Shown one piece after another: positions 54,521 to 64,000 of a stretch of DNA of 64,000 bases. The stretch's first letter is position 1; each line of letters starts with the position of its first letter. The DNA lies in NCBI GenBank assembly GCA_033398695.1, contig CM065804.1, forward strand, positions 36,595,501-36,659,500, in the 5' to 3' direction. A program made the position numbers and the translations under genes. The notes beneath the pieces were generated by a model. It was given only the letters and a program-made list of their open reading frames with translations, was not told the origin of the DNA and ran no database searches. The DNA comes from Orobanche coerulescens (Eukaryota; Streptophyta; Magnoliopsida; Lamiales; Orobanchaceae).

Positions 54521-56450
54521 GATCATGTTACCAGTTGTGAACCTTATGTAATTGGTCTACCCGATGGTAGAATAATTGTTGGGAATCGTGAAGTGCATAA
54601 CTGTCCAATTCGCATGAACGACCGTGAGTGGTTGTCAAAATTAATTGTGGTCGATTTACCTAAAGATGATGTAATCTTGGGTATCGATTGGATGGATTAT
54701 CATGATGCCATACTTAGAGTCCGCAAGCGGATAATGACCGTCACATCTGACGATGGTGTTGAGTATATTTTTCAGGGTGACAATCCCAGCCATTCCGGGA
54801 GAGTCATCAGCACTATAAAAGCAGTGAAACTGCTTAACCAAGGGTGTATTGGTTATTGGTGTTACATGACCAAAACAGCGGACCGACCAGTTGAATTGGC
54901 CGATATTCTGGTAGTCCTAGACTACCCAGATATATTTCTGGATGAGTTTCTAGGATTACCTCCACATCTTGATGTAGAGTTTACTATTGAGTTAGAGCCA
55001 GGTACGCCCCCGCTTTCGAAAGCACCATATCGTATGGCTCCGACCAAGATGCAGGAGTTGAAGAACCAACTTGAAGAGTTGACTGAGAGAGGCTATATCC
55101 GACCTAGTGCATCCCCTTGGGGAGCTCCAGTGCTATTTGTACGGAAGAAAGACGAATCTCTGTGTTTGTGTATTGATTACCGTGAGTTGAATAGGTTAAC
55201 CATCAAGAACAAATTTCCATTGCCTCGTATTGATGATTTATTGGATCATCTTCAGGGAGCTGTTGTGTTTTCTAAGATCGACTTGAGGTCCGGGTATCAT
55301 CAGTTGAGGATTCTAGAGTCTGACATTTTGAAGACCGCTTTTCGTACTCGCTATGGGCATTATGAGTTCGTAGTGATGCGTTTTGGACTGACTAATGCAC
55401 TGGCGGTATTCATGGAGTTGATGAATCGGGTTTTTATTAATTATTTGGATCACTTTGTAATTATTTTTATTGACGACATTCTGATTTACTCTCGTGACCA
55501 TGAAGAGCATGAACGTCATCTCCATCAAGTTCTCGATGTGTTGAGGCGGGAACAGCTTTATGGGAATTTTTCTAAATGTGAATTCTGGATGCCTAAGGTT
55601 ATCTTTCTTGGGCATGTGATATCAGACGAAGGGGTGAGAGTAGACCCACAGAAGACAGAAGCTATCCGAGACTGGCTACCTCCGAAGAACGTGAAGGAAG
55701 TTCGCAGTTTCCTGGGTCTAGCAGGTTATTACCGACAGTTCGTGGAAGGTTTTTCCAAGATTGCAAAACCGACGACTAACCCGTTGAGGAAGGATAAGAA
55801 GTATTTGTGGTCATAGGCATGTCAGGAAAGTTTTGATGAACTCAAGAGTCGATTGATTTCAGCACCTGTTTTGGTTCTACCAAAAGGAACGGAAGGATTC
55901 GTGGTGTATAGTGACGCGTCGAGGCAGGGCCTTGGATGGCCTTGGATGTGTGCTGATGCAAGAAGGTAAAGTGATTGCCTATGCATCGAGACAATTATGA
56001 CCCTATGAAGTTAACTATCCGACTCATGATTTAGAGCTAGCAGCCGTGGTGTTTGCTTTGAAAATCTGACGTCACTATCTGTATGGAGTTACTTGTCAAA
56101 TCTTTACTGATCACAAGAGCCTGAAGTACATTTTTACTCATAAGGAGTTGAACATGAGGCAGATAAGGTGGCTAGAACTAATCAAATACTATGATATCGA
56201 GATCCTTTATCATCCGGGCAAAGCAAATGTGGTTGCCGATGCCTTGAGTCATAAGACAGTATAGGAGCAGATTCTTGCCCGTTTGACAGTTCAGAGAGAA
56301 TTGCAGTTGGAGTTCGTGAGGCCGGAAATTGAAGTCTGGTTACAGCGTATTCAGGGACAACTCTGCACACTTGAGATTTCCTCATCCCTTGATGATATAA
56401 TCAGATCGAAGCAGGTTACGGACCCATTCTTATCTTGAGTTCGGGATGAA
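54521..56450 (+). pseudogene. chromovirus copy 2 reverse transcriptase and RNase H
   Basis: In-frame continuation. RT is open from 54593 to 55816, with FIDDILIYS near 55470-55495. A stop at 55814 falls in the RT connection. RNase H (YSDASRQGLG, near 55905) is shifted by a 10-bp duplication of GGCCTTGGAT and has stops at about 55998, 56068 and 56262. Copy 1 lacks these lesions. Confidence 0.88.
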
Positions 56451-57415
56451 GTAACTCAAGGGAAAGCCCCTGGATTTGTGATCCATAAGGATGGATTGAT
56501 ACGCTCCAGGAATCGAGTTTGTGTACCCACAGACGAAGAGCTGAGGAACTCTATCCTGAAATAGGCTCATGCTACCCCGTACTCCATTCACTCGGGATCT
56601 AGAAAAATGTATAAGGATTTGAAGCAATGTTATTTGTGGGGGAATATGAAACGTGAAGTTGAAAAGTTCGTTTCGAGATGTTTAACCTGTCAGCAGGTTA
56701 AGATTGAGCATCAGCGACCCGTAGGAATGCTAAAACCGCTCCCGATTCCCGCGTGGAAATGGGAGGACATATCGATGGATTTTATCACTAGCTTGCCAAC
56801 GAGTCGTCGAGGGATGAATACGATTTGGGTGATTGTGGACCGTCTAATCAAATCAGCCCACTTTTTGGAGATTAAAGACACATGGGGACCCGAGAGATTG
56901 GCCCAGCTGTTTATTAAAGAGATTGTAAGGTTACATGGTACCCCCAATAGTATTGTATCGGATCGTGACGGGCGATTCGTGTCTCACTTGTGGAAAGTAG
57001 TTCATCGTGCAATGGGTACGCAGTTGAACTTCAGTACGGCATTTCATACGCAGATTGATGGTTAGTCTGAAAGGTTATCCAAACTCTAGAGTATATGTTG
57101 AGGGCGTGCGCTCTTGATTGGAAGGATGATTGGGAAGCCCAACTGCCGTTGGTGGAATTCACTTACAATAATAGATGGCACGTTTCGATTCATATGGCAC
57201 CTTATGAAGCATTGTATGGCCGTCGTTGTAGGTCTCCTTTGTGTTGGGACGACCTGTCTGAATCTCTGGGTACGGAACCTGATATGTTGTTAGCAGCCCG
57301 TAAGAAGATCACCTTGATTAGGAGTCGTTTGTTAACGGCTCAAAGCCGACAGAAGTCTTACGCAGACAACCGTCGACGACCACTTGAGTTTGAGGCTGGC
57401 GACCATGTGCTAATG
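56451..57415 (+). pseudogene. chromovirus copy 2 integrase, N-terminal part
   Basis: The zinc-binding region (HATPYSIHSGS, then CLTCQQVK) is followed by the catalytic core with DFITSLP and SDRDGRF. Where the third acidic residue region begins, GQSER reads G-stop-SER (TAG for CAG, near 57063). The C-terminal part starts (LMKV) and is cut by gag-only copy C at 57421. Confidence 0.87.
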
Positions 57416-57420
57416 AAGGT

Positions 57421-58582
57421 TGTTGTGTCAAGAATTACACTCTCCGACCAGCGATCGCCTCAGGAGATCGGGCGACTTAGCCGCCGCCGAGCAGCCAAGG
57501 CAGAACTGCCGACCAGCGACCAGGCGGCCGAGCCTTTACCCAGCGGACAAGCTAAATCGGCCAACCGAAGGTCCCAGGACAAGTCCCGGTGCCGAGCGAT
57601 CGACATCAAATACGATCGTCTCTCGGTACTCGGCGACCGACTCCTGGCGACCGACAAGCGGACGACCATCCCTCGGCACCTGCCGACCGACCCTTGGTGA
57701 CCGACCGATGCCGACCCTAGGCAACTGGCCGATGGGGACCTCTGATGACCAGCGAGAGACGACCGCCTCATGTCGATCAGCGCCGATGGCCATCCAGTCG
57801 GCAAAGGCCGAGCCTCAAGACTGGCACCACGTGCAAGAGCCAAGACAAGATCCGCGAATCTCGGATCATTGACCACAGCCTGGCAGAATCTCTCCACCAG
57901 CCGACAAGCCACCGAAAGCTGTCAGTAGGGCCGCATGTGACAGTGATTCCGGATGCGTGCTGGCTCCTCATTGGACCGCCCAGCTGGCGCCGGCACCTAC
58001 CTTGGACTTTAGCCCGACAGCCCGGGTGATCGCCCCATTATAATATTGGCCGGCGAACGATCGCCCCATTATTATAATGGCCGGAAGGCGATCGCCCACC
58101 AAAGGAGAAGACTCGTCTGCCACTATAAATACATGGATCCCTACACTTGTCCAAGGGACCGAGATTCTGACTCTCTAAAAACACTCCCCAGCAATATTGC
58201 AATTTCAGCACTCTCTGCACTCACCGGAATTCCACAGCACTTGGCTATCTCCAACTCTTGGCAACGACTATCATTCGGTACTTACTTCTCCCGGCCTCTC
58301 TCATCAGGCAGACGATCGGCAGGGATGAAGAACACTGAGCTTCGCTCAAGAGCCGGATTAACAGAGTCTTTTTACACTCATTGTATTTAGATTTCTCTCA
58401 TTAATACTTGTATCCACGAATATTTGTATTAATAACATCTCGCGAGAGCATTCAAGCCCGGGCCTAACAAAACCGGCAAATCTTGTATTATTTATCTTCT
58501 ATCGGAAGTGCTCCCGCAATTGTTGTTTGTTGTCCGTCTTCCAGCAGTATTAATCTTCGGATAAATATTTTGGGCAACAACA
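57421..58582 (+). repeat. 5' LTR of gag-only copy C
   Basis: 1,162 bp, TGTTGTGTCAAG to GGGCAACAACA. TATA CACTATAAATACATGG at 58121-58136. Upstream are two tandem units of CGATCGCC, CATTATAAT and GGCCGG. Confidence 0.9.
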
Positions 58583-58710
58583 ATTGGCACTAGAAGGAGG
58601 GCATCCAACCCTCAAATTTTTATACCTACCGTCCCGAAGAACACCCACTGTTCTCGGGGCAGATACTTTAAGTGACACTCACTGCACTTCAAAGAAATCT
58701 TTTAGATATC

Positions 58711-60055
58711 ATGTCTTCCGCCTCCGCATCGAAGAAAGCCGCTGACCAGCCGGCCAGACCCCCCATTCCGTCCCAGTCCGAGCCGCAGCCGATGGTGGAA
58801 GGCAGCCGCCGCGGTCAGAGACGCTCGATCCCATCCCTGGACGTCGGCCCAAGCCTCTCGCTCGATCAGCTCCGAACCAAGGAACAGATCGACGAGGTCA
58901 TGGCCGTCCTACAGGAGCGACGGAGTGCTCTCGACGCGCCTCCTGCTATCAGCCCCTCGGCCACCCGCCGGAAGTCCAAGCAGAAGCTCAAGGCATTACT
59001 GTCCGAGCGATCGCCAGGAGGCTCTCGTCCGCATGAAGAGGCACTCGGCAGCCGGGGCACCTCTGTCTTCGATCGCACAGGCGGTGACCCGACACAGCGG
59101 CCCAGGCGGTCGGCCCAGCTACGAGACGACGGAGTTTGAGTCCGTCACCAGGAGCTCGGCCTACCCGGCTCCCAGAAGGCAGCCCAGCCGTCTGGCTCAC
59201 CCTCGCCAAATTGCCGAGGTCGGCAGCAGCGGAGTCCGGAGATCGGTACACGATCGCCTCGGCTCCCGCTCCCAAAGCCGATCAGCGAGCGACCGAGCCA
59301 CGGCGATGGATGCGATGCAACGTCAGATCAACGACATGAAGGCGCTCCTGCAATCCAGGGCAGGCGCCATAAAGACGATCGCCGAGCCAAGCGAGCCGCT
59401 CGCGATCGACATCGAGCTCGCCCCGGTGCAGCACAAGATCGCTCCCCCTCAAACACCCGTGTACGAGGGGCGATCGGACCCCCAAACACACCTGAGCAAG
59501 TTCAACATCTACATGACCGGGTGTGGGGCATCAGACGCGACCAGGTTCCGAATGTTCCCTCTGACGCTGGATGACCTCGCCCACCGGTGGTACACCTCGT
59601 TGCCACCCCGGTCCATTGGCTCCTTTAACGAGCTAGCGAACGTCTTCACAAGGTACTTTGCCGCCAAGGTCGCTCAACCGGAAGGTCCCCATCGCATGCT
59701 GCGAATCAAGCAGGGAGAAGAAGAGTCCGAATCGGACTACATCGACCGGGTAGATGTGATCATCCTCAACGGCGAGCCCGTAAGCGATGAGACCGCCCTC
59801 TACGCGGTCTTGGGAGGATTTCAGGGGTTTTCGCCTATGTTCAGGCATCTCACGAAGACCCAACCGACGACCTACGCAGCCTTCCGGGCTAGAGCCGCAG
59901 ATTTCCTGGCCAGGCAAAGGCTTCTTCTTAGCCTAGGAGTAGAGCGATCGGTGCCCGAGCGACGACCTCCAGTCTCCCAGCCCGGTCGCTACTATCCAGC
60001 AGAGCCGGAGAACGTGCTCACCGCATATAGTCCATCATTTAACATGAGGGACTAA
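58711..60055 (+). pseudogene. Tat-like gypsy gag of copy C, one frameshift
   Basis: ATG at 58711 (MSSASASKKAADQPARPP). The first frame ends at 59139; a shift near 59090 moves into the frame ending at 60055. The capsid-type domain covers the second half (MDAMQRQINDMKALLQSRAG, HRWYTSLPPRSIGSFNEL, DYIDRVDVIILNGEPVSDE, FQGFSPMFRHLTK) and ends GRYYPAEPENVLTAYSPSFN. No knuckle is present before the stop, unlike copy B. A single indel is the main defect. Confidence 0.85.
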
Positions 60056-60420
60056 GGCTCGCGATCGCCTCCATCGCACATCATAAAGCCATGGTCCTGG
60101 CAGTCGATGGAACCGGCTGCTTCGGCCATGCAAGGTCCCTTTGGGCCGAGATCGCCCGCCCTTCGTTTAAATACGAGGCCGGCGTAGTCTGAGGGCTCTC
60201 CAAAATTAATCAGTAGACACGTGCCATTACCCCCGTCTCAACCTACACCGTCGAGGTTCATCATCTCCATGGCGGACCGAGGTGGAAGCAGAGTTAAACA
60301 AGCCGCGGGCGTGGAGTTGATTCATCCGACGCTGCCCCGCGCAAGGACTCCTATAGACCGAGACCACACGCCCTTCGTTTAAATACGAGGCGAGGCGCAG
60401 CCTAACAGAGGACCCTCATA
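60031..60420 (+). ncRNA. tandem stem-loop cassette in 3' internal region, copy C
   Basis: Small hairpins at 60031-60053 and 60255-60278 (GGTTCATCAT / ATGGCGGACC). Large hairpins at 60134-60200 and 60345-60415, each with CCCTTCGTTTAAATACGAGG. Layout and spacing match copy A. Confidence 0.6.
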
Positions 60421-60725
60421 ATAAAGTGAGCCACAAGACACTCAATGTCTTCGCGCACCAAGACACGGTCATGGAGTCGGTCCATCGAATTTGGCGACTG
60501 TGCACGATTCCTCAAACAAGCGAAACCATCAAGTTTCCAAGGGGGATCGGCCAATGTTGTTTTTGCAGGTACAAGACCGAAAGATAGCTAGCCAATCGAC
60601 CATGATAGCCCAAGTCCGAATCTTAAGTCAGCTCAGCAAAGATCGCCCGTCCTCATCCTTACACGATCGCCAGCAAGAATCACCTCGCCCCATGTCTTCA
60701 ACATAGGAGCAAGCTGGGGGGCAAT

Positions 60726-62231
60726 TGTTGTGTCAAGAATTACACTCTCCGGCCGGCGATCGCCTCAGGAGATCGGGCGACCTAGCTGCCGCCGGCGACG
60801 AGCGAAGCTGAGCCGGCGACCAGGCGGCCGAGCCTTTACCCAGCGGACAAGCTAAATCGGCCAACCGAAGGTCCCAGGACAAGTCCCGGTGCCGAGCGAT
60901 CGACATCAAATACGATCGTCTCTCGATACTCGGCGACCGACTCCTGGCGACCGACAAGCGGACGACCATCCCTCGGCACCTGCCGACCGACCCTTGGTGA
61001 CCGACCGATGCCGACCCTCGGCAACTGGCCGATGGGGACCTCTGATGACCAGCGAGAGACGACCGCCTCATGTCGATCAGCGCCGATGGCCATCCAGTCG
61101 GCAAAGGCCGAGCCTTAAGACTGGCACCACGTGCAAGAGCCAAGACAAGATCCGCGAATCTCGGATCATTGACCACAGCCTGGCAGAATCTCTCCACCAG
61201 CCGACAAGTCGCCGAAAGCTGTCAGTAGGTCCGCATGTGACAGTGATTCCGGACGCGTGTTGGCTCCTCATTGGACCGCCCAGCTGGCGCCGGCACCTAC
61301 CTTGGACTTTAGCCCGATAGCCCGGGTGATCGCCCCATTATAATATTGGCCGGCGGACGATCGCCCCATTATTATAATGGCCGGAAGGCGATCGCCCACC
61401 AAAGGAGAAGACTCGGCTGCCACTATAAATACACGGCTCCCTACACTTGTCCAAGGGACCGAGATTCTGACTCGCTAAAAACACTCCCCAGCAATATTGC
61501 AATTTCAGCACTCTCTGCACTCGCCGGAATTCCACAGCACTTGGCTATCTCCAACTCTTGGCAATGGCTATCATTCGGTACTTACTTCTCCTGGCCTCTC
61601 TCATCAGGCAGACGATCGGCAGGAACGAAGAACACTGAGCTTCGCTCAAGAGCCGGATTAACAGAGTCTTTTTACACTCATTGTATTTAGATTTCTCTCA
61701 TTAATACTTGTATCCACGAATATTTGTATTAATAACATCTCGCGAGAGCATTCAAGCCCGGGCCTAACAAACCCGGCAAATCTTGTATTATTTATCTTCT
61801 CTCGGAAGTGCTCCCGCAATTGTTGTTTGTTGTCCGTCTTCCAGCAGTATTAATCTTCGGATAAATATTTTGGGCAACAAACACCCAGCACTTGGCTATC
61901 TCCAACTCTTGGCAACAGCTATCATTCGGTCCTTCTTCTCCCGGCCTCTCTCATCCAGCAGACGATCGGCAGGGACGAAGAACACCGAGCTTCGCTCAAG
62001 AGCCGGATTACAGAGTCTTTTTACACTCATTGTATCTAGATTTCTCACATTAATACTTGTATCCACGAATATTTGTATTAATAACATCTCGCGAGAGCAT
62101 TCAATCCCGGGCCTAACAAACCCGGAAAATCTTGTATTATTTATCTTCTCTCGGAAGTGCTCCCGCAATTGTTGTTTGTTGTCGGTCTCCAGCAGTATTT
62201 AATCTTCGGATAGATATTTTGGGCAACAACA
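60726..62231 (+). repeat. 3' LTR of gag-only copy C with duplicated end
   Basis: A full LTR runs to 61880 (GGGCAACAA). Then ACACCCAGCACTTGGC begins a second, diverged copy of the last ~345 bases, ending GGGCAACAACA at 62231 next to the TSD. TATA CACTATAAATACACGG at 61421-61436. Confidence 0.88.
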
Positions 62232-62236
62232 AAGGT

Positions 62237-62632
62237 GTCCCTTAGTCGAGGTGTTTTTCATTTTGGGAAGAGAGGCAAGCTGAGTCCGAGGTATATCAGA
62301 CCGTTTGAGGTTTTGGAACGAGTAGGCGATCTAGCCTATCGTCTGCTTTGCAACCATCTCTGAGTCGGATTCATAACGTGTTACATGTCTCCCAGTTGAG
62401 GAAATATGTTGTTGATCCGAGTTATATACTTAAGTTCGACGAGATCGAGATAGCGGAGGATCATTCGTACGAGGAGCGTCCCGTACAGATACTTGAGAGG
62501 AGGATCAAACAGTTGCGGAATAAGACGATTACCCTATTGAAGGTTCAGCGGTCACGACACGGAGTCGAGGAGGCTACTTGGGAGACAGAGAGCAGCATGC
62601 GAGAGAGGTATCCCGAGTTGTTTACCCCTTAG
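62237..62632 (+). pseudogene. chromovirus copy 2 integrase C-terminus and chromodomain-like tail
   Basis: Resumes after copy C with FHFGKRGKLSPRYIRPFEVL and GDLAYRLL, then a frameshift near 62348. The following frame carries LSRIHNVLHVSQLRKYV and the tail PVQILERRIKQLRNKTITLL with RHGVEEATWE. This matches chromoviral integrase tails that bear a chromodomain. In VQRSRHG the residue before SRHG is Arg where chromodomains usually have Trp. Ends at a stop at 62632. Confidence 0.85.
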
Positions 62633-62651
62633 TTTCGAGGACGAAACTCCT

Positions 62652-62666
62652 TTTAAGGGGAGAGTA
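62652..62666 (+). promoter_or_regulatory. polypurine tract of chromovirus copy 2
   Basis: TTTAAGGGGAGAGTA immediately before the 3' LTR. Confidence 0.8.
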
Positions 62667-64000
62667 TGTAATATCCGATAGTAATTTCTTATCTACTGTT
62701 GTATTGTTCGGATAAAATGAGTATCGTTGTAATCATGTTACATCCAGTTAATGTTTATTTCGGGATATATATCAGAATAGACTTGATTATGACTATCATT
62801 CGCATTGTGGTTGAATTCTTGACGTTGTGTAGATTGTTATATTTTTGGGCTAGAATTTCTGTGTTTAACGTACGCTAAGTCTTACGCTATTTCGTTGGCT
62901 TTACGTACGTAATGGTGTGCTGGTTACGTACGTAATGCTTGGAATCTTATCTGATCTCACTTTCGGCGTGGGGTCTGGACATGATCCTGATAGATGGCCT
63001 TTTCGAGGCATCTAGGTTGACATACATTACGTACGTAATGCCGTGTCCCATAACATACGTAATGATGTTAGTATTTTGAGACAGTAACATATGGAGGCAT
63101 ATTACGTAAGTAACACTTTCGGTGTAGCGTACGTAAAGGGGTTAACGTATGTTATCTTCATGCGATAACGTACGTAACGAGCCGTGCAGTTTATAAAAAG
63201 ACAGCTTGTGTCTCTAATTTGCACGTCCAAACTCCAATTTTTCTCTCCAACAATCATCCCTTTACCTCACTAGACTGTTTTTACACCCTTCCAACTCGTG
63301 TTTGAGCTTTGCATCTTGGATTAGAGCTTGTTCATTGGAAGTTTAGAGTTGTTCTTGTAGCTTGGAGCGTGTTCTTGTGTTCTTGGTGGTTGTTCTTCGT
63401 TTCTGAAGGTATGTTGTACGATTTTACTCTACATTTTCATAGTTATGATGTTAGTAATATAGTATACTACACCAAATGTTGAATTAATCAAGTAAAACAT
63501 GTTTGTAGTTAAGATTTTTAAACACTTATTGATGAATATGGTAACTAAGGGTTTGGAATGAGGTGTTCTTGATGTTTTGATGGTAATTGTCATGTTTAAT
63601 AGAATCAAACTTTTCCGCTAGATTGTTAACATCATTAAGACAATAATAATTCTTAGTTTCATCATAGTTAAGTGTAATTAATGGAATTGTTGGCATAAAA
63701 TGTATTAGAACACCTTGATGAATGTTAGAAATTAGAGTGTTGTTCTTGAACCTAAACTTCAACTTCACTTCTGTTTTTGGCTTAGCCAAGCCTTTGTAAA
63801 ATGATAAAAGATATTGTTGAAGAAAACCAAACTCTTATATGTTCATGATAATCGGTCGTATTGATGCCTTAGGAATATATTGAACATCATAATAAGTTGA
63901 TAATGTTCTTAGGAAGATATTGTTGATCATTGGTGATGTTCTTGAAAAGTTAAACGATATAACATGATATGTACGAACATAAATAATTGTTTAACATGTT
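62667..64000 (+). repeat. 3' LTR of chromovirus copy 2, truncated by window edge
   Basis: Starts TGTAATATCCGATAG. Contains the palindrome array (62864-63180) and TATA TTTATAAAAAGACA at 63190-63203, and matches 37566-38342 plus 50707-51290. At the G-run site it reads GTGGGGTCTGG. The uninterrupted TATGTTGTACG at 63411 shows the empty target of copia-A. Confidence 0.92.

Larger units (their letters stand above)
57421..62231 (+). mobile_element. gag-only LTR retrotransposon (TR-GAG-like), copy C
   Basis: Inserted in the integrase coding region with exact 5-bp TSD AAGGT (57416-57420, 62232-62236). 5' LTR 57421-58582 (1,162 bp); 3' LTR 60726-62231 (1,506 bp, with a partial repeat of its end). Same organisation as copies A and B: primer site, gag, stem-loop cassette, polypurine tract (60712-60725). 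Only gag is encoded. The best-preserved capsid domain of the three copies. Confidence 0.93.
37566..64000 (+). mobile_element. Ty3/gypsy chromovirus (Tekay/Del-like), copy 2, with two nested insertions
   Basis: 5' LTR starts TGTAATATCCGAC at 37566, is interrupted by copia-A (38343-50701), resumes at 50702 and ends GGGGTGTTACA at 52669. Primer site, gag, protease, RT, RNase H and integrase follow. Pol is interrupted by gag-only copy C (57421-62231), resumes at 62237 with the integrase C-terminus and chromodomain-like tail, and the polypurine tract precedes the 3' LTR (62667 to beyond the window). Without insertions the visible part is about 9.3 kb. Many stops and several frameshifts make it inert. 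Confidence 0.9.

Noticed and set aside
61880..62231. A separate solo LTR inserted beside copy C
   Set aside because: It lacks its own LTR start and TSD. The only duplication (AAGGT) brackets the whole of copy C including this segment.

Overview
This is plant nuclear DNA, most likely from a eudicot. It carries Ty3/gypsy and Ty1/copia elements with plant-type gag and pol, initiator-Met tRNA primer sites, CACTA, hAT and Harbinger-type non-autonomous DNA transposons, a Helitron helicase remnant, and one intronless pentatricopeptide-repeat (PPR) gene resembling Arabidopsis At5g65560. The species cannot be told from the sequence. The PPR gene (20023-22836, minus) is the only convincing host gene. 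Most of the rest is a nest of transposons whose borders can be fixed from terminal repeats and target-site duplications (TSDs).

Left arm (1-15600). A chromovirus-type gypsy element (Tekay/Del-like, minus strand) enters from the left edge and ends at 6480 with a 2.6-kb LTR. A gag-only LTR element (copy A, 6909-11464) lies in an unassigned repeat-rich sequence that continues to about 12640 with a 46-bp tandem repeat. Next come a stretch of U3-like DNA full of TAGCGTGCGCTA motifs, a copia LTR fragment ('copia-B') with a hAT-type MITE inside it, and the 3' end of another copia element ('copia-C').

Middle (15600-33400). Gene-poor DNA holds a Harbinger-type MITE, a foldback element and the PPR gene. 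Then comes a SIRE-like LTR split by gag-only copy B (24363-30556), whose gag is itself split by a 1.6-kb CACTA element made largely of hairpin units. A Helitron helicase fragment follows.

Right arm (33400-64000). A second copy of the copia-C/copia-B composite lies on the minus strand. Copia-B has only gag, and its 5' end is interrupted by a second chromovirus (37566 to beyond 64000, plus strand). The 5' LTR of that chromovirus is split by a 12.4-kb SIRE-type copia element (38343-50701, minus), and its pol is split by gag-only copy C (57421-62231). Nearly every coding region of these elements is broken by stops or frameshifts. The best-preserved reading frames are the gag-pol of the left chromovirus and the extra post-pol ORF of the SIRE-type element.

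The signals most worth following are: (1) a twice-repeated pair of stem-loops in the 3' internal region of all three gag-only elements, with compensatory changes between copies; (2) arrays of near-palindromes of the form TWRCG-NN-CGYWA just upstream of the TATA box in two unrelated LTR families; (3) the ~1,100-codon post-pol ORF of the SIRE-type element; and (4) splice-like signals in the same element that would join gag to protease-integrase in frame. All structure and homology statements come from reading the sequence; no database search was run.
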